DNA of 64,000 bases from Lasiosphaeris hirsuta. Its lineage: Eukaryota; Ascomycota; Sordariomycetes; Sordariales; Lasiosphaeriaceae. A program made the position numbers and the translations under genes. The DNA lies in contig JAUKUA010000001.1 in the NCBI GenBank assembly GCA_030549175.1, positions 6,324,001-6,388,000 on the forward strand, given 5' to 3'. Under the pieces are notes generated by a model. The model saw only the letters and a program-made list of their open reading frames with translations, searched no databases and was not told the origin of the DNA. Below, one piece after another: positions 24,756-35,981 of this stretch (positions within the stretch are counted from its first letter, which is position 1; every line of letters begins with the position of its first letter).

Positions 24756-25750
24756 GAGGGTGTATCGTGTATTCTTGGCTCGTGTGGTCTAGTTCAAAGG
24801 GTCTCCTTACTGCATATGCGGAACAGATCACAGCATGTCGATAGGCCCCTGGGAGCATGGATTAGCGCAAAGGGAAACAGGCCCTAGTCTTAGACTTAAT
24901 AAACACGTAAATAATGGGCATGCCTCGAATATGGTGGTGCTTTGATGTATGTTTGGGCAGAGGAAACGCAGCGACGGTGGCAGTGACGACATTGACCGGC
25001 TGGCCGCCTTCCACCATGGAAGGCAAGCAGTCGGGTGGGGAATGGATCCAGGCGCACTCTGATTGGCTAGCGGCAGTGCTTGGCTCGTGCTTGGGTTGAG
25101 CCCCTGCCAGCTCTGGCTGTCGCAGCCGGTAAAACCGTGGAGTTCAACGTCAGTCGCCCGGAGAAAGAGATCAGCGCATTGACTATTGTTCACAGCCACG
25201 TCCCTACTTGTTCACGGCGACCTTGTTCAGTCTCTCGTCCCTGCCCCCGGCCATTTCCCTCATCTTGAGGGCTCTATTGATAACCTCTATTTTCTATTGA
25301 TGATTTTTAATCTGCCATCGTACCGCAGCCCGTCGCCCTTTGGAGGGGCGCCGGCGTGAAATCCGTTTCCTTGCGCGAAGCTGGAGAGTTCTCGCCCTGG
25401 TTTGGAACCTCGGCGCTTTCTCACTTTCTTCTCTCAACAACCGATCTAGCCTTCCGCTCACTTTCCCTCTCCGCGCGACCAGCCAAAACCCGAACCTTTA
25501 TTTCTGCAGCATCAATCACGAATTTCCCCACGGAATTGACCCGAACAACGCACCGCGTCCCGCGATAACACGCTCCCACGCGCCTTCGTCTTCTGCGATG
25601 ATTGACTGAGTCCGCCTCGATCTGTCCGAGCCTTGCCAGGCCGACTTTTCTTTTTCGTGAACCTTTACCCCCCTTCGCTCCCCCTTCAATATCTGAAGAC
25701 GCTAAACGACCAACACACGACTTCCCGATTTTGACGGCTATCCGCTGAAA
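24756..25750. promoter_or_regulatory. Intergenic/promoter region of TAF2
   Basis: A 995-bp gap between two same-strand genes. No other gene is seen. The last about 350 bp are pyrimidine-rich and likely contain the TAF2 promoter and 5' UTR. Confidence 0.5.
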
Positions 25751-28700
25751 ATGCCAAGTGCCGTCATGAACGAGGCTGCTGCCGCCGAAGCGGCGGCCAT
25801 ATCGCCATACCAAGGCGTTTGCGAGCCCTTCACAATAATCCAACAGGAGGTCGAGCTCGAGGTCAACTTCCGAGAGAAGAGCATCAACGGGGTGTCCACG
25901 CTCCTCATCTTCCCAATGGTTTCGGATCTGGAGGAGATCATGCTAGACGCCCGACAGTGTGACATAGATGTCGGAGAAATCAGAGTGAATGGGGTCAAGA
26001 CAACGGCGTCGTACTCCGACCCGTACGATTTGATGCAAGCTCCGCGGCAGTGGCAACTGGGCGCACCACAGAATCATGTCATGCGAAGCCGCATGCGACC
26101 GCTCACACCCGACCGACGACCGGACGTACCCATCAACGAGAGAGACAAGCAAGGACTCGGCTGTGTGCCAGCCGATCGAGCACTCAAGGTTTCGCTACGG
26201 CCTGAGGGCACCTCCAGGGACGAGTCTGGTCGACGCCCAAATGCCGCGAGAACCGACAAAGATGCTGCCGACGACAAGGATTTGCTCAGGATTTCGATAC
26301 CCTTTCGGTCGAAGCGCATTCGGGACGGCCTACATTTTGTTGGTGTTGATGACGGCGACTCTCGATATCCCCACGTCTACACTCGCCACTCCATCGCTCC
26401 TGGAACTGCATCCTGCATTTTCCCCTGTGTTGATGACCCTGGACTGAGACATTCATGGAAGCTTTCGATAAAGTGCCCTAGAACGCTGGGTGATGCCTTT
26501 GCGCAGCCCCTAGCTACTCAGTCGGCGGTTCCGGTTCCTTCTATCGCAAACAAAAAGAGAAAATTTGGAGAGGTCGCACCCCCTCCGCCACAGCCCCAAT
26601 CTGCTCCCATGGTGGAAGAGGATAAGCTGATGGAGATTACTGTTGTCTGTTCTGGGAACCTCAGTGGAGAGCAGATTGACCCCAAAGATGAAGGAAAGAA
26701 GATTATGACATTTGAGGTCCAGAACTCGGCCGCCCACCATATCGCCTTTGCCATCGGTCCGTTTGAGCATATTGACTTGTGGTCCGATTTCAGAACAGAG
26801 GAGGCGGACGAGAAGTTAGGAGCAAATGCCGCCAAGATTCATGCATATTGTCTTCCTGGACGCGTCGACGAAGTTCTCCATACTTGCGCTCCCATCGTGG
26901 CGGCCGCTGATTATTTCGCTCCCGAATTTGGGAAGTACCCGTTTGAAAGCTACAAGGTGTGTTTCGTGGAAGACATTATTCCAGACACCACGGCAGCAAC
27001 TTCCATGTCGCTCTGCAGCACTAGGCTGCTTTACTCAGAGGAGATAATCGACCCGGAGATAGAGGTCACTAGAAAGCTGGTTCATGCACTAGCAAGCCAG
27101 TACTTGGGCGTCCACATAGTCCCAAACCAACGGTCGGACAGCTGGCTCGTTATCGGCATACAGTGGCTCATGACGGACCTCTTCATGAAAACTCTCTGCG
27201 GCAATAACTGGTACCGATTCCACTTGAAGGCGATGGCGGATAAGCTAGTTGAGGCTGACATAAACCGCCCCTCCATTCACGATCTCGGGGAGCATCTTCA
27301 CATTGGGGACTTTGAGCTGGAATTCATGGCGCTCAAGGCACCCCTGGTGCTGTTCATTCTCGACCAAAGGATGTCCAAGATTCCCGGTTCTACTGGCGTC
27401 ATCCGCGTGGTCTCTCAGATGGTGTCAAATGCCAACATTAACAACACTGACCCGACTTGCACGTCGGTTTCTGCGGCTGAGTTCCGCCGGGCGTGTGAAA
27501 AGAAGAGTCAGTACAGACCGGATGAGCTGTGGGATCAGTGGGTGTACGGTGCTGGCTGCCCGAAACTCTCGATCAAACAAAGATTTAACAAGAAGAATCT
27601 TAACGTTGATATCGTTATCAACCAAACCCAAGGCACCGCGAAGCCGAAATCCATCAACAAGGAGGAATTCTGGCGCGAGTTCCAGGAAGAGATTCATAAC
27701 GTCTATGCCGGCGAAGTCCCCAGGCTCTTCACAGGCCCTTTTACGGTCCGAATCCACGAAGCAGACGGTACACCTTATGAGCATTACCAATCTATCACGG
27801 ATAAGGACAAAAATGGAACCAACTTGTCCATCGCCTATAACACGAAATATAAGCGACTCAAGCGTACCAAGAAGGCCCAGGCGGCGGCGACTACGAGCAA
27901 CGATAAGCTCGACATTCAGGAAGATGATGTTGTGTACTTCAACATGCTGGGTGACGTCCTCATGACGGAAAAGGACACTGAGAACTGGGGTCTCCAGGAC
28001 TGGAGCAAAGATGTCCAGGTTGCCATGGATCAAGAGTCCTACGAATGGATCCGGTTTGACTGCAACTTCGAGTGGGTTTGTGAGACGGTCACCGACATGC
28101 CCGGATACATGTATTTGGCCCAGCTCCAGCAGGACAGAGACGTAGTGGCCCATCAAGATGCCCTGCTCTTTTTCAAACGAGGCAAGCGACATGGGGTTGC
28201 TGCCTCCATCGAGACGAGGACGACGATGGACCGTCGCTACTACTGGGGCATTCGGGTGATGGCGTTGGAGGACCTCCCAAAACAAGCCGACCAGGATTTG
28301 AACTACATTGGACTCGCCCAGCTCATTCTGAGCTTCCGGCACTTTTTCTGCGACCGCATCGTTGGGAAGTCCGGAACGATCACGTTCCCTCCCTCGCCAA
28401 ACGATTTCCACGATAAAGCCCAATATGCTGTTCAATCAGCCCTCCCAGGCGCGATTGCTCGCACCCGGGAAAGGGAAAAGGGGCGTTGCTCGAAGGATGG
28501 GCGGAACTTTCTCCTCGACCTGCTTCTTTTCAACGACAATACGGACAACGAGTACTCCGATCAGTTCTATATTGGCAAACTTCTCGAGGCTCTCACAACC
28601 TCCCTCATTCCCGACAAGCAAGAAGGAGACGGAACCCTTATTTCGACCCTTGACGAAGAGGAGGAAGAGGACGCCGAGTTTAAGCGTTTTATCGAGAAGA

Positions 28701-30367
28701 CGATCGGGGAGATTGATAAGTACCGTCGCATGGATGAGTGGACATCGACCTACCAGAATATCTGGACCACCACGGCGCTAAACTGCAAAATGAGACTAAT
28801 GAAGGCTCGTGTCATCCCCATCTCACCGATCGAGTTTGTGCAGTATCTGCAAGATAACAACATCGACCTGGTACGGATCAAGGCGTTCGAGTGTCTCGTC
28901 GAGCTTGGCCTGCTATCCAAGACGCCTATCTTGAAGTTGATCCTGTCCTACATGAGCACTGACAAGTCGCCCTTTGTCCGTGACCGGCTCTTCAAGATAT
29001 TTTGCAGAGGCATCGCAGCCATTGCATTCGGAGAAAACAAGGCTTCTCAACCAGAACCCGAAGTCGAGGTTGATGACAGCGGCCTGATCATTGAACAGGG
29101 AGAGGCCGAGATCCAGCAGAGGAAACTAGACGCCGTCCGAAAAGACGACATCACCCACGCTCTCCGTGCCCTAAAGGAGGAGCTAAAGGGTAACCCTGAG
29201 CTGCCTATTGTCATCTGGCGGGCCGTCGAGTCCCCAATAATCGGCCTCAAGGAGAAGGCCCAGCTGCTGGAGCTCTGCAGTGCAATGTTTGAGCCGGAGT
29301 ACTCGATGCTTGTGACTCTCAACTACCCCAAGCGCTGGACTTGTGAGCGGGTCACTGAAGATCCGTCTGTGCCCGTCGACCCACGGGTCAAACAGAAGCC
29401 CCGGTGCATCATCCGGTTTGTGCAAAAGTATCGCACGGAGCCCCGTGTCAAGATACCGATTGAGCCGCCACCTCCACCAGAACCAATCCCTCAGGAGCAG
29501 CCCAAGCCTCCAGAGCCAAAGAAGATTAAACTCAGCTCCAAGCCGTCTTTCAGTGCCGGCTCGACTGGTGGAACACCAGCTCCAGCACCTCTTGCGCGGC
29601 ACGATTCGATATCTGTTACAATGCCCCGGCCCGCACCGCCCACTCCGGCTGCGCTGCCTGCGCCACCTCCGCCTCCTCCTGTCGTACCCGTCGTGGCATC
29701 TGCATCAGACACCATTGCGGTGCAGCCCGTTTCGCGAATTTCTACACCCGTGGTGGAAGCACCGGCACCACCTTCGCGAGCAGCTAGTGTCTCTGGCTCA
29801 AGCCAGCAGCCCAACGGCGGCGGGAGACCAACCGAAAAGCGTCCCAAGCCGCTCAAGAAGCGCAAGAGCGATGAGAACGAGGGCAATGAACGGCCAAAGA
29901 AGATTGCAAGAACCGAGGCGAGGGCCGAACACGGTCCTAATCGCGGCACCAACGGCCGGTCAAAGGTAGTGACAGTTCGATTCACTGCGTGGAAGAGACT
30001 TCGTGAAGACACGTATCGGAAGATCCGGGCAGAGCAATCTGCCCCTTCAACTATTGTCGCAACGCCCGTCACTAAGCGTCTCACAAACAGCAAATCCACC
30101 AACTCACCCTCGCCTATTGCTAGGTCTCCTGCCTCGACGTCGTTCCCTCCGAGCTCGCAACGTACCAATGGGGGCAGCTCATCGAATACCAAGCAGCGCA
30201 AGCCACTGCCGACATTTGCGCCACATCCAGGCCCACCAGGGGCACTAGCTACGGTGCCGGTTCCTAATGGTGCTGCCGCGACTGCTCCAGCTCCGGCCCC
30301 GGCCGCTCCAGCTCCGAAAAAGATCAAACTCAAGCTGAAGATGCCCTCACAAAAATCGCCTACTTAG
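25751..30367 (+). CDS. TAF2: TFIID subunit 2 (TAF2)
   Basis: One uninterrupted 4617-nt frame encoding 1538 aa from the ATG at 25751. The N-terminal two thirds have the M1-aminopeptidase-like fold of TAF2: PFTIIQQEVELEV at about residue 26, FRSKRIRDGLHFVG, then FPCVDDPGLRHSW and KVCFVEDIIPD. The zinc-binding HExxH of true M1 enzymes is absent, as expected for a non-catalytic TAF. HEAT-like helices follow to about residue 1230. The last about 300 residues are Pro/Ala-rich and basic (PPPPPP, KKRKS and a terminal KKIKLKLKMP), which suggests a disordered nuclear tail. TAF2 contacts initiator DNA and other TAFs in TFIID. Its size is at the upper end for fungal TAF2, mainly because of this tail. The absence of introns is notable beside neighbours with introns. 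Confidence 0.96.
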   Translation: MPSAVMNEAAAAEAAAISPYQGVCEPFTIIQQEVELEVNFREKSINGVSTLLIFPMVSDLEEIMLDARQCDIDVGEIRVNGVKTTASYSDPYDLMQAPRQWQLGAPQNHVMRSRMRPLTPDRRPDVPINERDKQGLGCVPADRALKVSLRPEGTSRDESGRRPNAARTDKDAADDKDLLRISIPFRSKRIRDGLHFVGVDDGDSRYPHVYTRHSIAPGTASCIFPCVDDPGLRHSWKLSIKCPRTLGDAFAQPLATQSAVPVPSIANKKRKFGEVAPPPPQPQSAPMVEEDKLMEITVVCSGNLSGEQIDPKDEGKKIMTFEVQNSAAHHIAFAIGPFEHIDLWSDFRTEEADEKLGANAAKIHAYCLPGRVDEVLHTCAPIVAAADYFAPEFGKYPFESYKVCFVEDIIPDTTAATSMSLCSTRLLYSEEIIDPEIEVTRKLVHALASQYLGVHIVPNQRSDSWLVIGIQWLMTDLFMKTLCGNNWYRFHLKAMADKLVEADINRPSIHDLGEHLHIGDFELEFMALKAPLVLFILDQRMSKIPGSTGVIRVVSQMVSNANINNTDPTCTSVSAAEFRRACEKKSQYRPDELWDQWVYGAGCPKLSIKQRFNKKNLNVDIVINQTQGTAKPKSINKEEFWREFQEEIHNVYAGEVPRLFTGPFTVRIHEADGTPYEHYQSITDKDKNGTNLSIAYNTKYKRLKRTKKAQAAATTSNDKLDIQEDDVVYFNMLGDVLMTEKDTENWGLQDWSKDVQVAMDQESYEWIRFDCNFEWVCETVTDMPGYMYLAQLQQDRDVVAHQDALLFFKRGKRHGVAASIETRTTMDRRYYWGIRVMALEDLPKQADQDLNYIGLAQLILSFRHFFCDRIVGKSGTITFPPSPNDFHDKAQYAVQSALPGAIARTREREKGRCSKDGRNFLLDLLLFNDNTDNEYSDQFYIGKLLEALTTSLIPDKQEGDGTLISTLDEEEEEDAEFKRFIEKTIGEIDKYRRMDEWTSTYQNIWTTTALNCKMRLMKARVIPISPIEFVQYLQDNNIDLVRIKAFECLVELGLLSKTPILKLILSYMSTDKSPFVRDRLFKIFCRGIAAIAFGENKASQPEPEVEVDDSGLIIEQGEAEIQQRKLDAVRKDDITHALRALKEELKGNPELPIVIWRAVESPIIGLKEKAQLLELCSAMFEPEYSMLVTLNYPKRWTCERVTEDPSVPVDPRVKQKPRCIIRFVQKYRTEPRVKIPIEPPPPPEPIPQEQPKPPEPKKIKLSSKPSFSAGSTGGTPAPAPLARHDSISVTMPRPAPPTPAALPAPPPPPPVVPVVASASDTIAVQPVSRISTPVVEAPAPPSRAASVSGSSQQPNGGGRPTEKRPKPLKKRKSDENEGNERPKKIARTEARAEHGPNRGTNGRSKVVTVRFTAWKRLREDTYRKIRAEQSAPSTIVATPVTKRLTNSKSTNSPSPIARSPASTSFPPSSQRTNGGSSSNTKQRKPLPTFAPHPGPPGALATVPVPNGAAATAPAPAPAAPAPKKIKLKLKMPSQKSPT

Positions 30368-31155
30368 AAAAAGCTCCCGATGATTGCTGAGGCGGAACAA
30401 GCAACCTAGCCTTCAGCCGGCTTGGTCATCTTCGGTGCATCGGGTTATTGTCTTGTGAGATTTCAGAGCAAGACAAGGCATGGCCTCAAGCATCATTCAT
30501 CCCTCAGCTGACCCCTTAAATTTGATGTGGGCCGATTGTCTCATGATAAGCATTTCGTCCCGTGTTAGTAGAGGGCCGAAAAGCAGGGATGAATTTGGTA
30601 TGACTCTTTTCAGTTTGCATTTGCACAAGGCGGAACGATGTTATTCAGCAAGGCGCTTTATGGGGAAGATTTTGTTTGGCTTCCTGCTTTGAGCTGAAAC
30701 TCGGACATGTCTGCCCGGTGGAGCAGAAACAAGAGGCGGTCAATGGAACCCATAGTTATCGGGTCGAGGGAAGAAATCGCAGGCTTGCAGTGGCGGTAGC
30801 TCTGGCAGAGGGGAAGAAAAAGGAGGGCTGTAAATACACGGAGCAGCTCAAAGTGACGGTTACTCACTTAACATTTAATACATAAAAATGATACCCCAAT
30901 TGAGTGCATATGTGAATGCCTGCCGGGAATGCATGTATATGAATAGCTTTACATTGTGAGCTCTACTTTATCTGTCGTGGCAAGAAGTTCCAATTTGCCC
31001 ATGTATGTCCCTTTTGGTGACATTTCTTTCCGCTTGAGATTCCCATTCACTATCAAATCCAGCTTGCCCTCTCAACACTTCCCAGGAGCCCTACTCCTTC
31101 CAGATACATGCATCCTACACAATGCACAAAATGCCATGGATACTCCTGCTAGTCC
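30368..31155. other. Convergent 3' intergenic region
   Basis: The 3' flanks of TAF2 (+) and of the polyglutamine protein (-) meet here. No gene or repeat is recognised. Confidence 0.5.
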
Positions 31156-31642
31156 TCAACCCTGCGGCTGCCTCCGCCGCTGCGGCGCGGCAAGCCCGAT
31201 CCTCTCTTCCCGACTCCGCTGCACCCGCGTCTCAGGCGTCACGGCTGGATTCCGTCCCACATTCCCGCCTCCTCCCCCAACCATCCTACCGCTTCCTCCT
31301 CCTCCCTGGCCGCCGCCCCGCAGCGCCCGCTGCTCGCGCGCCTCTTGCTCGTCGAGCCGCCGCTGCTGCGGCGGTGGCGCATGACGCTGGATCCCGCCCG
31401 TCGGCGTCATCTGGAGGTGCTGCTGCTGCGTCTGCAGGGGCGCCGTGGCTGCCAGTGGTGGAGGTTGCGCCATGAGGCTGCTCAGACCGCCCAGTCCGCC
31501 TGCGGCGTTGGGGCCTAGGATAGAAGTCATGCCCGGCGCATCGAGGTCCATGTTATCATCGTCGTTTTCGTCGGCCTGCGAGGAGGCGTCCGAGTGGACG
31601 TCGGAGGCTGGGGAGAAGATGGTGTTGTGCTGCTGCTGCTGC

Positions 31643-31688
<46 letters not shown>

Positions 31689-32061
31689 GCTGTTGTTGTT
31701 GCGGTGGGAGGTGTGGGTAGGACGGGGCCGACATGGACGAGGCGTGCGCGTGTCTGCGCGTGCGCGTTTGCGCGTACGGGTAGGCTTCCACGTCTTCTTC
31801 TTCCTCCTCGAGGTCGGACGACGAGGTGAATTGGTTTTGCTGCTGCAGCTGCTGGTGGTGGTGGTCGAGGGTGCGTCGTCGCGCCGAGTAGCCTGAGCCG
31901 CCGCGGGATGAAGCTGCTGCCATGGCTTCACGGCGGGCGTGCGCTTGGACGGCCTGGTGCGCGGCGAGCTCGCGCACGCGCTCGCGCTCGGCTGCGCGAT
32001 CTTCGTAGTCGGCGATGTCCTCTCCCGTGATGGAGAGGACGGTGAGGCCGCGGCGCAACAT
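31156..32061 (-). CDS. Uncharacterised polyglutamine-containing protein
   Basis: Single exon, 301 aa, starting at the ATG at 32061 (MLRRGLTVLS). I do not recognise a domain. The first about 60 residues are helical and charged (EDIADYEDRAAERERVRELAA), followed by Gln/His-rich sequence, an acidic DLEEEEEDVEAY segment, 24 consecutive Gln, an acidic segment (DENDDDNMDLD), a Gly/Leu-rich patch and a Gly-rich, Arg-rich C-terminus. The open frame and coherent low-complexity blocks favour a real protein; the other frames through the repeat would read polyleucine or polycysteine. Composition suggests a disordered nuclear or RNA-associated factor, but this is inference. It lies on the same strand as, and downstream of, the WSS1-like gene. 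Confidence 0.75.
31630..31701 (-). repeat. CAG/CAA trinucleotide repeat encoding 24 Gln
   Basis: On the coding strand the tract reads CAA x3, CAG x1, CAA x15, CAG x5. The run of 15 identical CAA codons points to recent slippage, while the CAG codons at one end look older. It lies within the uncharacterised polyQ protein. Confidence 0.95.
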
Positions 32062-32627
32062 GGTGGGCGCGGCGGGTTTGTGCTAAGATGTGAGGTGGGT
32101 ACGAGAAAAAATATTCTCGGTGGCGGGAGGCTCTTCAAAGAGTTCTCGAAATGGTAGAGCACAAACTCTTTTCTTGTTCACCACACACTGTTTGGCGATG
32201 GCCTCAGTCCTGAGTTGGGTAATGAGTGAGTGAGGGAAGGCGGGGTTGTGGAATTCTCAAGCTTCGCCCGTTCAAGAATTTTGAGGAATGGTGAGCAGTG
32301 CAGAAATTTGGTATGAAATGGAAGAATTTTCTGACTGGCGGATAGCACCGTTTTGCTGTGGAGGTAACTGCTGCCAAAGGAGGAGAGTTGATGAAGCCTA
32401 CGGTAAACCAAACCAAGCTTTTTGACTTTTTGACGCGTCCTCGAAGCTTTTCAGCGCGTCCAACAAGGCTAGGGTTAGGGTTATCACAGCATACCAGCAA
32501 CCCAGTACCACTTCAAATTTAACTCTAGCTGTTTTATTTGGGAATCATTCGGTTGTCATTGATTCATCGTACATTAGGCACATAAATGGAGGGTATCATT
32601 CAGCAAAGTGGTCGGCACCTCCCCTCA
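32062..32627. promoter_or_regulatory. Promoter region of polyQ gene with telomere-like box
   Basis: The 566 bp upstream of the polyQ gene and downstream of the WSS1 stop. It contains ctagggttagggtta at about 32469-32483, two tandem TTAGGG-type units. Such boxes are known binding sites for TRF/Tbf1-like factors in fungal promoters. Function here is inferred only from the motif. Confidence 0.45.
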
Positions 32628-33991
32628 TTATCTCGAGTTATCCTTCATCTTTCCACAGGTTGAGCAAGTCCACCACTGCCTCTCCATATGGTTTCCGCAA
32701 AAGGAGCATTGCCACGTTGCTGGAGGGACTGAGGTATAAGACTGACTTGTACCACCGTTACTTGTTCCGCTGCTCTTCATGTCAGAAGAGCTTCTCACCG
32801 GGCTCGATGTCAAATCAACCACAGCCCTTGGGCGTTTATCGCCAGCCGTTGACTTCTTGAAAAGTTCCTGCGAGGCTTCCACAGTACGTTCAGCTCCACA
32901 AGCATCGCAGCATAGATACGTGGCCGGATTGTGCAGTGTGCAAACCTCACATGCCCAGACTTCGGGCACTTTTGGTAGACTGGGTGGCACCACTGGTTTT
33001 GTTGCAGTTGGCACTGGCGGCGGGTTCGACCCAGACCCGCTCGGTCTCCTCGGCAGTGCCGCCGACTTTCCTAGCTCGTTCAGCTGTGGATCAGATGGTT
33101 GATCAAAGACTGTGCCGCCGCCGTTTCCGGTGGGATTTTGCTGGGTAGGCGGGATATATGAGCCGCCGTATTTTGCCTTTTCGTCCTCCTGGACGAGCTC
33201 CCATAGAGCTTGTGCAATTGCGGCATCATTCGCCGCATCCTCTTCGGCCCTGGTCCGGAAGCCATTCCTCGTTGCTGTGTCCGAGATCTCGAGAATCTCA
33301 CGTTCGTTATGGTTTGTGTTGCCGCATCCCTGCAGCGCTCTGTTACGGCGCTCTACCGCACTGAGGATAACATTGCGGATGTCCTGGCCGGGTCGCGGCG
33401 CGGAACCCCCTAATCTCTGGCCCGAGCCGGCCGATACGACTCGCCGCTTCTCAGCCGCAGCGCGGGCCAAACGGCGCGCCTCATGCATGGGAACCCTGCG
33501 AGCACCACCCAGGCGATGTCCGTCTGAGAGGAAACCTTCGCCGGTATACCCCTTCATAGACAAACCCTCGTGCTCGTCCCGGAGCTGATTCCACAGCGCA
33601 TGGAACTTCTCATCGTGGGGTCCGTGGACGATATGCGATAGCTCGTGAAGCATGGTGTCTGTCACTTGCTCGACTGGGAGAAACTGGTTGCGGTCCCCGG
33701 CATAGCGAAGACGAAGCAGAATTCTCTGGCCTCGGTTCACGTTGAGTCCTGCGGTCTCGTTTAGCAGAGCGGCGCGTAAAATATGGAGACGGTGACATAT
33801 ATCAGAGCCTTACCGAGGAGGTTGTGTTGATCTGGAAAGAACTCGGCAAGTTCGCCAACCTTCCACCCTCTCGCTCTCATTATGGGCTTCACAAGCGATG
33901 CGATCTTTTTGAGGGTGTGCAGGGCTTCCTTCTCCCGAGCGAAATCCTTCAGGTGGGAGAAGGACAGCACCAGGGCATCGTGTTCAGGCAT
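32628..33991 (-). CDS. WSS1: WSS1/SPRTN-type DNA-dependent metalloprotease (WLM domain)
   Basis: Two exons, 33991-33814 and 33748-32628, 432 aa. The WLM domain starts near the N-terminus (SFSHLKDFAREKEALHTL) and continues across the intron into LNVNRGQRI; the zinc-protease motif HELSH is at residues 94-98, followed by HGPHDEKFHALW. A helical middle and a Pro/Ser-rich linker precede two RanBP2-type C4 zinc fingers near the C-terminus (WACEVCTLHNPATYLCCDAC and WQCSFCGN...CSTCG). In yeast, Wss1 degrades DNA-protein crosslinks and SUMO-conjugated proteins with Cdc48. The domain order matches the family. The gene lies downstream of nothing related; REV1, another damage-tolerance gene, is 22 kb away and not linked. 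Confidence 0.94.
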
Positions 33992-35981
33992 TGCGAGATC
34001 AAGTCAGCGGTGCCTCAGCCCTGCTGTGTGCTCCCGTGAAGTGTGCGACAGGATGTTTTGATTGAGACAGAGGAAAAGGAGAAACCGAGGTTTGGATGTC
34101 TGAAATCTGAATTGGAGAGCCAAACAGCTCGAGGCAAACCCTGAATAAAACTGAGCAGATTTCCTAGACTTTGCTAGCCAACCAACCAACCTGGAGGAGA
34201 GAAGGGACGGAACTAGCTAGAATGGCCCAAGGCGCGAAGTGCAGTGTTCGTAAGCAGAGGCTCAACCTCTACTGGTGTTGTCGTCAACTCGGGTAACAGG
34301 GCCGGTCGTCAATGGGGCCGCCGCGTCACAGCGTCACTGCCTGGCCGGCCGGCAACGGCGGTGGCGTTGGTCGCCAGCTGTCTACCACCGCGTTTGTGTC
34401 CGCGTTTCAAGTAGGCGGCCGGCAGATTCTTTCCGATCGACTCCCCCTCCAGTGCGCCACCGCCCAAGGTTCTAGGAGTTGGAGGTACCGATTCTTTTTT
34501 TGCTGTTCACCTCCCATCACCGTCATCGATGTCAGGTATGAGAATCGCAACGGTGACCCTGCATCTCTCGTATCGCCCTGCGTAATTGGAGGGCCCTTGG
34601 TGCTACTCTTTCTAGTCCACATGCGCAGCGATCAACGCCCGTCCCCATCGAGAGCCTCCAACGTATTTCCCTGGTCGTCCAACGTCGTTACGCCATCAAC
34701 AAAACAAGGACCGAGGCTGCGTAACTACCAGGATCGAGAACAATGGAAAGCGCGTCTCGGCAATAGCGCAAAACGAGCAACGCAGCGATGGGGATGCGCA
34801 TGAGATCCAGATTTGCAATGCAAATCATCGGGTGTAAGAGATTGCCAAGGCTTGGCCTCACATCCCCATGGCATGATCAAGGCGGCGCCAGAGGCTGAGC
34901 GTGGAAACCTGAGGTTACTGGTGATGAGGAGCGTTTCACCTTGACAAAGCGACCGCGAGGGGTTTGGCATCCATTGGCGATCCCGTGCCACCCCGCAATG
35001 AAAGCGTTGCCCAGACTCGCCCAGACGGGGGGATTGAGCCATTCTCCAAATTCCTCTTTCGGATGGCGTCTTCGAGGGGTCCTTTTAAGCCTCTTGGCAT
35101 GAAGCAACAACAGCCTGCAGACGGTGCTGCAGGCACTGATTCAGACGCTGGAGGCGGTCGCCAACGCAAGCGCGCAGAGGCCATTGATTTGCTGTCCGCC
35201 GCAGCTCATATTCCACGGCCGCAAATTGGGATCGATAGCATCCAGAGCATCCAGATCCACCCGACCAGCTTTCTCTCGTAGGTAGCCATCCTCTTGATCC
35301 CGGCACCGCTCCAAGGGCTCCCCTCGCGCCCCTCTCGCGCCCCCTTCGAAACCCCCCCTTCAGGCTTTCGCCGTCTTGGTATTCCATGGTACGGAGTACT
35401 GCGTGGCACTCACTGCCCAGCGGGAAAACTCCCAATCCTGGGCATGCCTGGGCACGCCAGCGCTACTAACCGGCAGTTCCGCTACCTCATGCGCTACTCA
35501 ATGCCAACGGTCCGCATAGTGGCAGCCATCCTCACGAGGTACCATGCCCTTATTACCTACTCTAAACTGATAGGCCGAGCCGATCATGGCCAGCAAACCC
35601 ATCACCTTGAAACGATGAGACGCAAATCCAGCAGTTCAGAATGCATGAATGAGCCGGTAAGGTGATCTGTTGGCAAAAGCTTGTCATGGTGATCCACGAC
35701 CCTCTCCCCTTTTGTTTCCCACTTCCCACCTTCCCTTCCTGTGCCTTGGACCGCTAGCCAGTTGCTGTGTTAAAGTCTATGTCCCTGCTGCCTTAGTGCT
35801 GCTTTCCTTCGTCTAGGATATCCATATCCCTTTCTTTCTTTCTTTCTTTCTCCCTCTCCCTTCACATTCTCCCTCGGTATACATTCGTCTTGTGGTACCC
35901 CCTTACATCCCGGCCCCATCTCCCGGCAACGATTCCTACGGCCGTCTTCCCCGGGGCACATTCTTCTCCTCTCCATCCACC
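33992..35981. other. Divergent intergenic region WSS1 / aspartic protease
   Basis: Two kb without a gene that I can support. A 163-codon plus frame at 34312-34803 has no motif and a biased composition. A (TTTC)5 microsatellite at 35831-35850 lies in the protease 5' region, which is otherwise strongly pyrimidine-rich. Confidence 0.5.
35831..35850 (+). repeat. (TTTC)5 microsatellite in promoter
   Basis: Five perfect tetranucleotide units about 130 bp upstream of the aspartic protease ATG, continuing into a C/T-rich tract. CT-rich tracts near transcription starts are usual in filamentous fungi. Confidence 0.9.

Noticed and set aside
31445..31896. Polycysteine and polyleucine frames on the plus strand
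   Set aside because: These are antisense readings of the CAG/CAA repeat in the minus-strand polyQ gene.
34312..34803. 163-codon plus-strand frame between WSS1 and the protease
   Set aside because: Low-quality composition with no domain, and the DNA shows no splice structure or codon bias typical of the neighbours.
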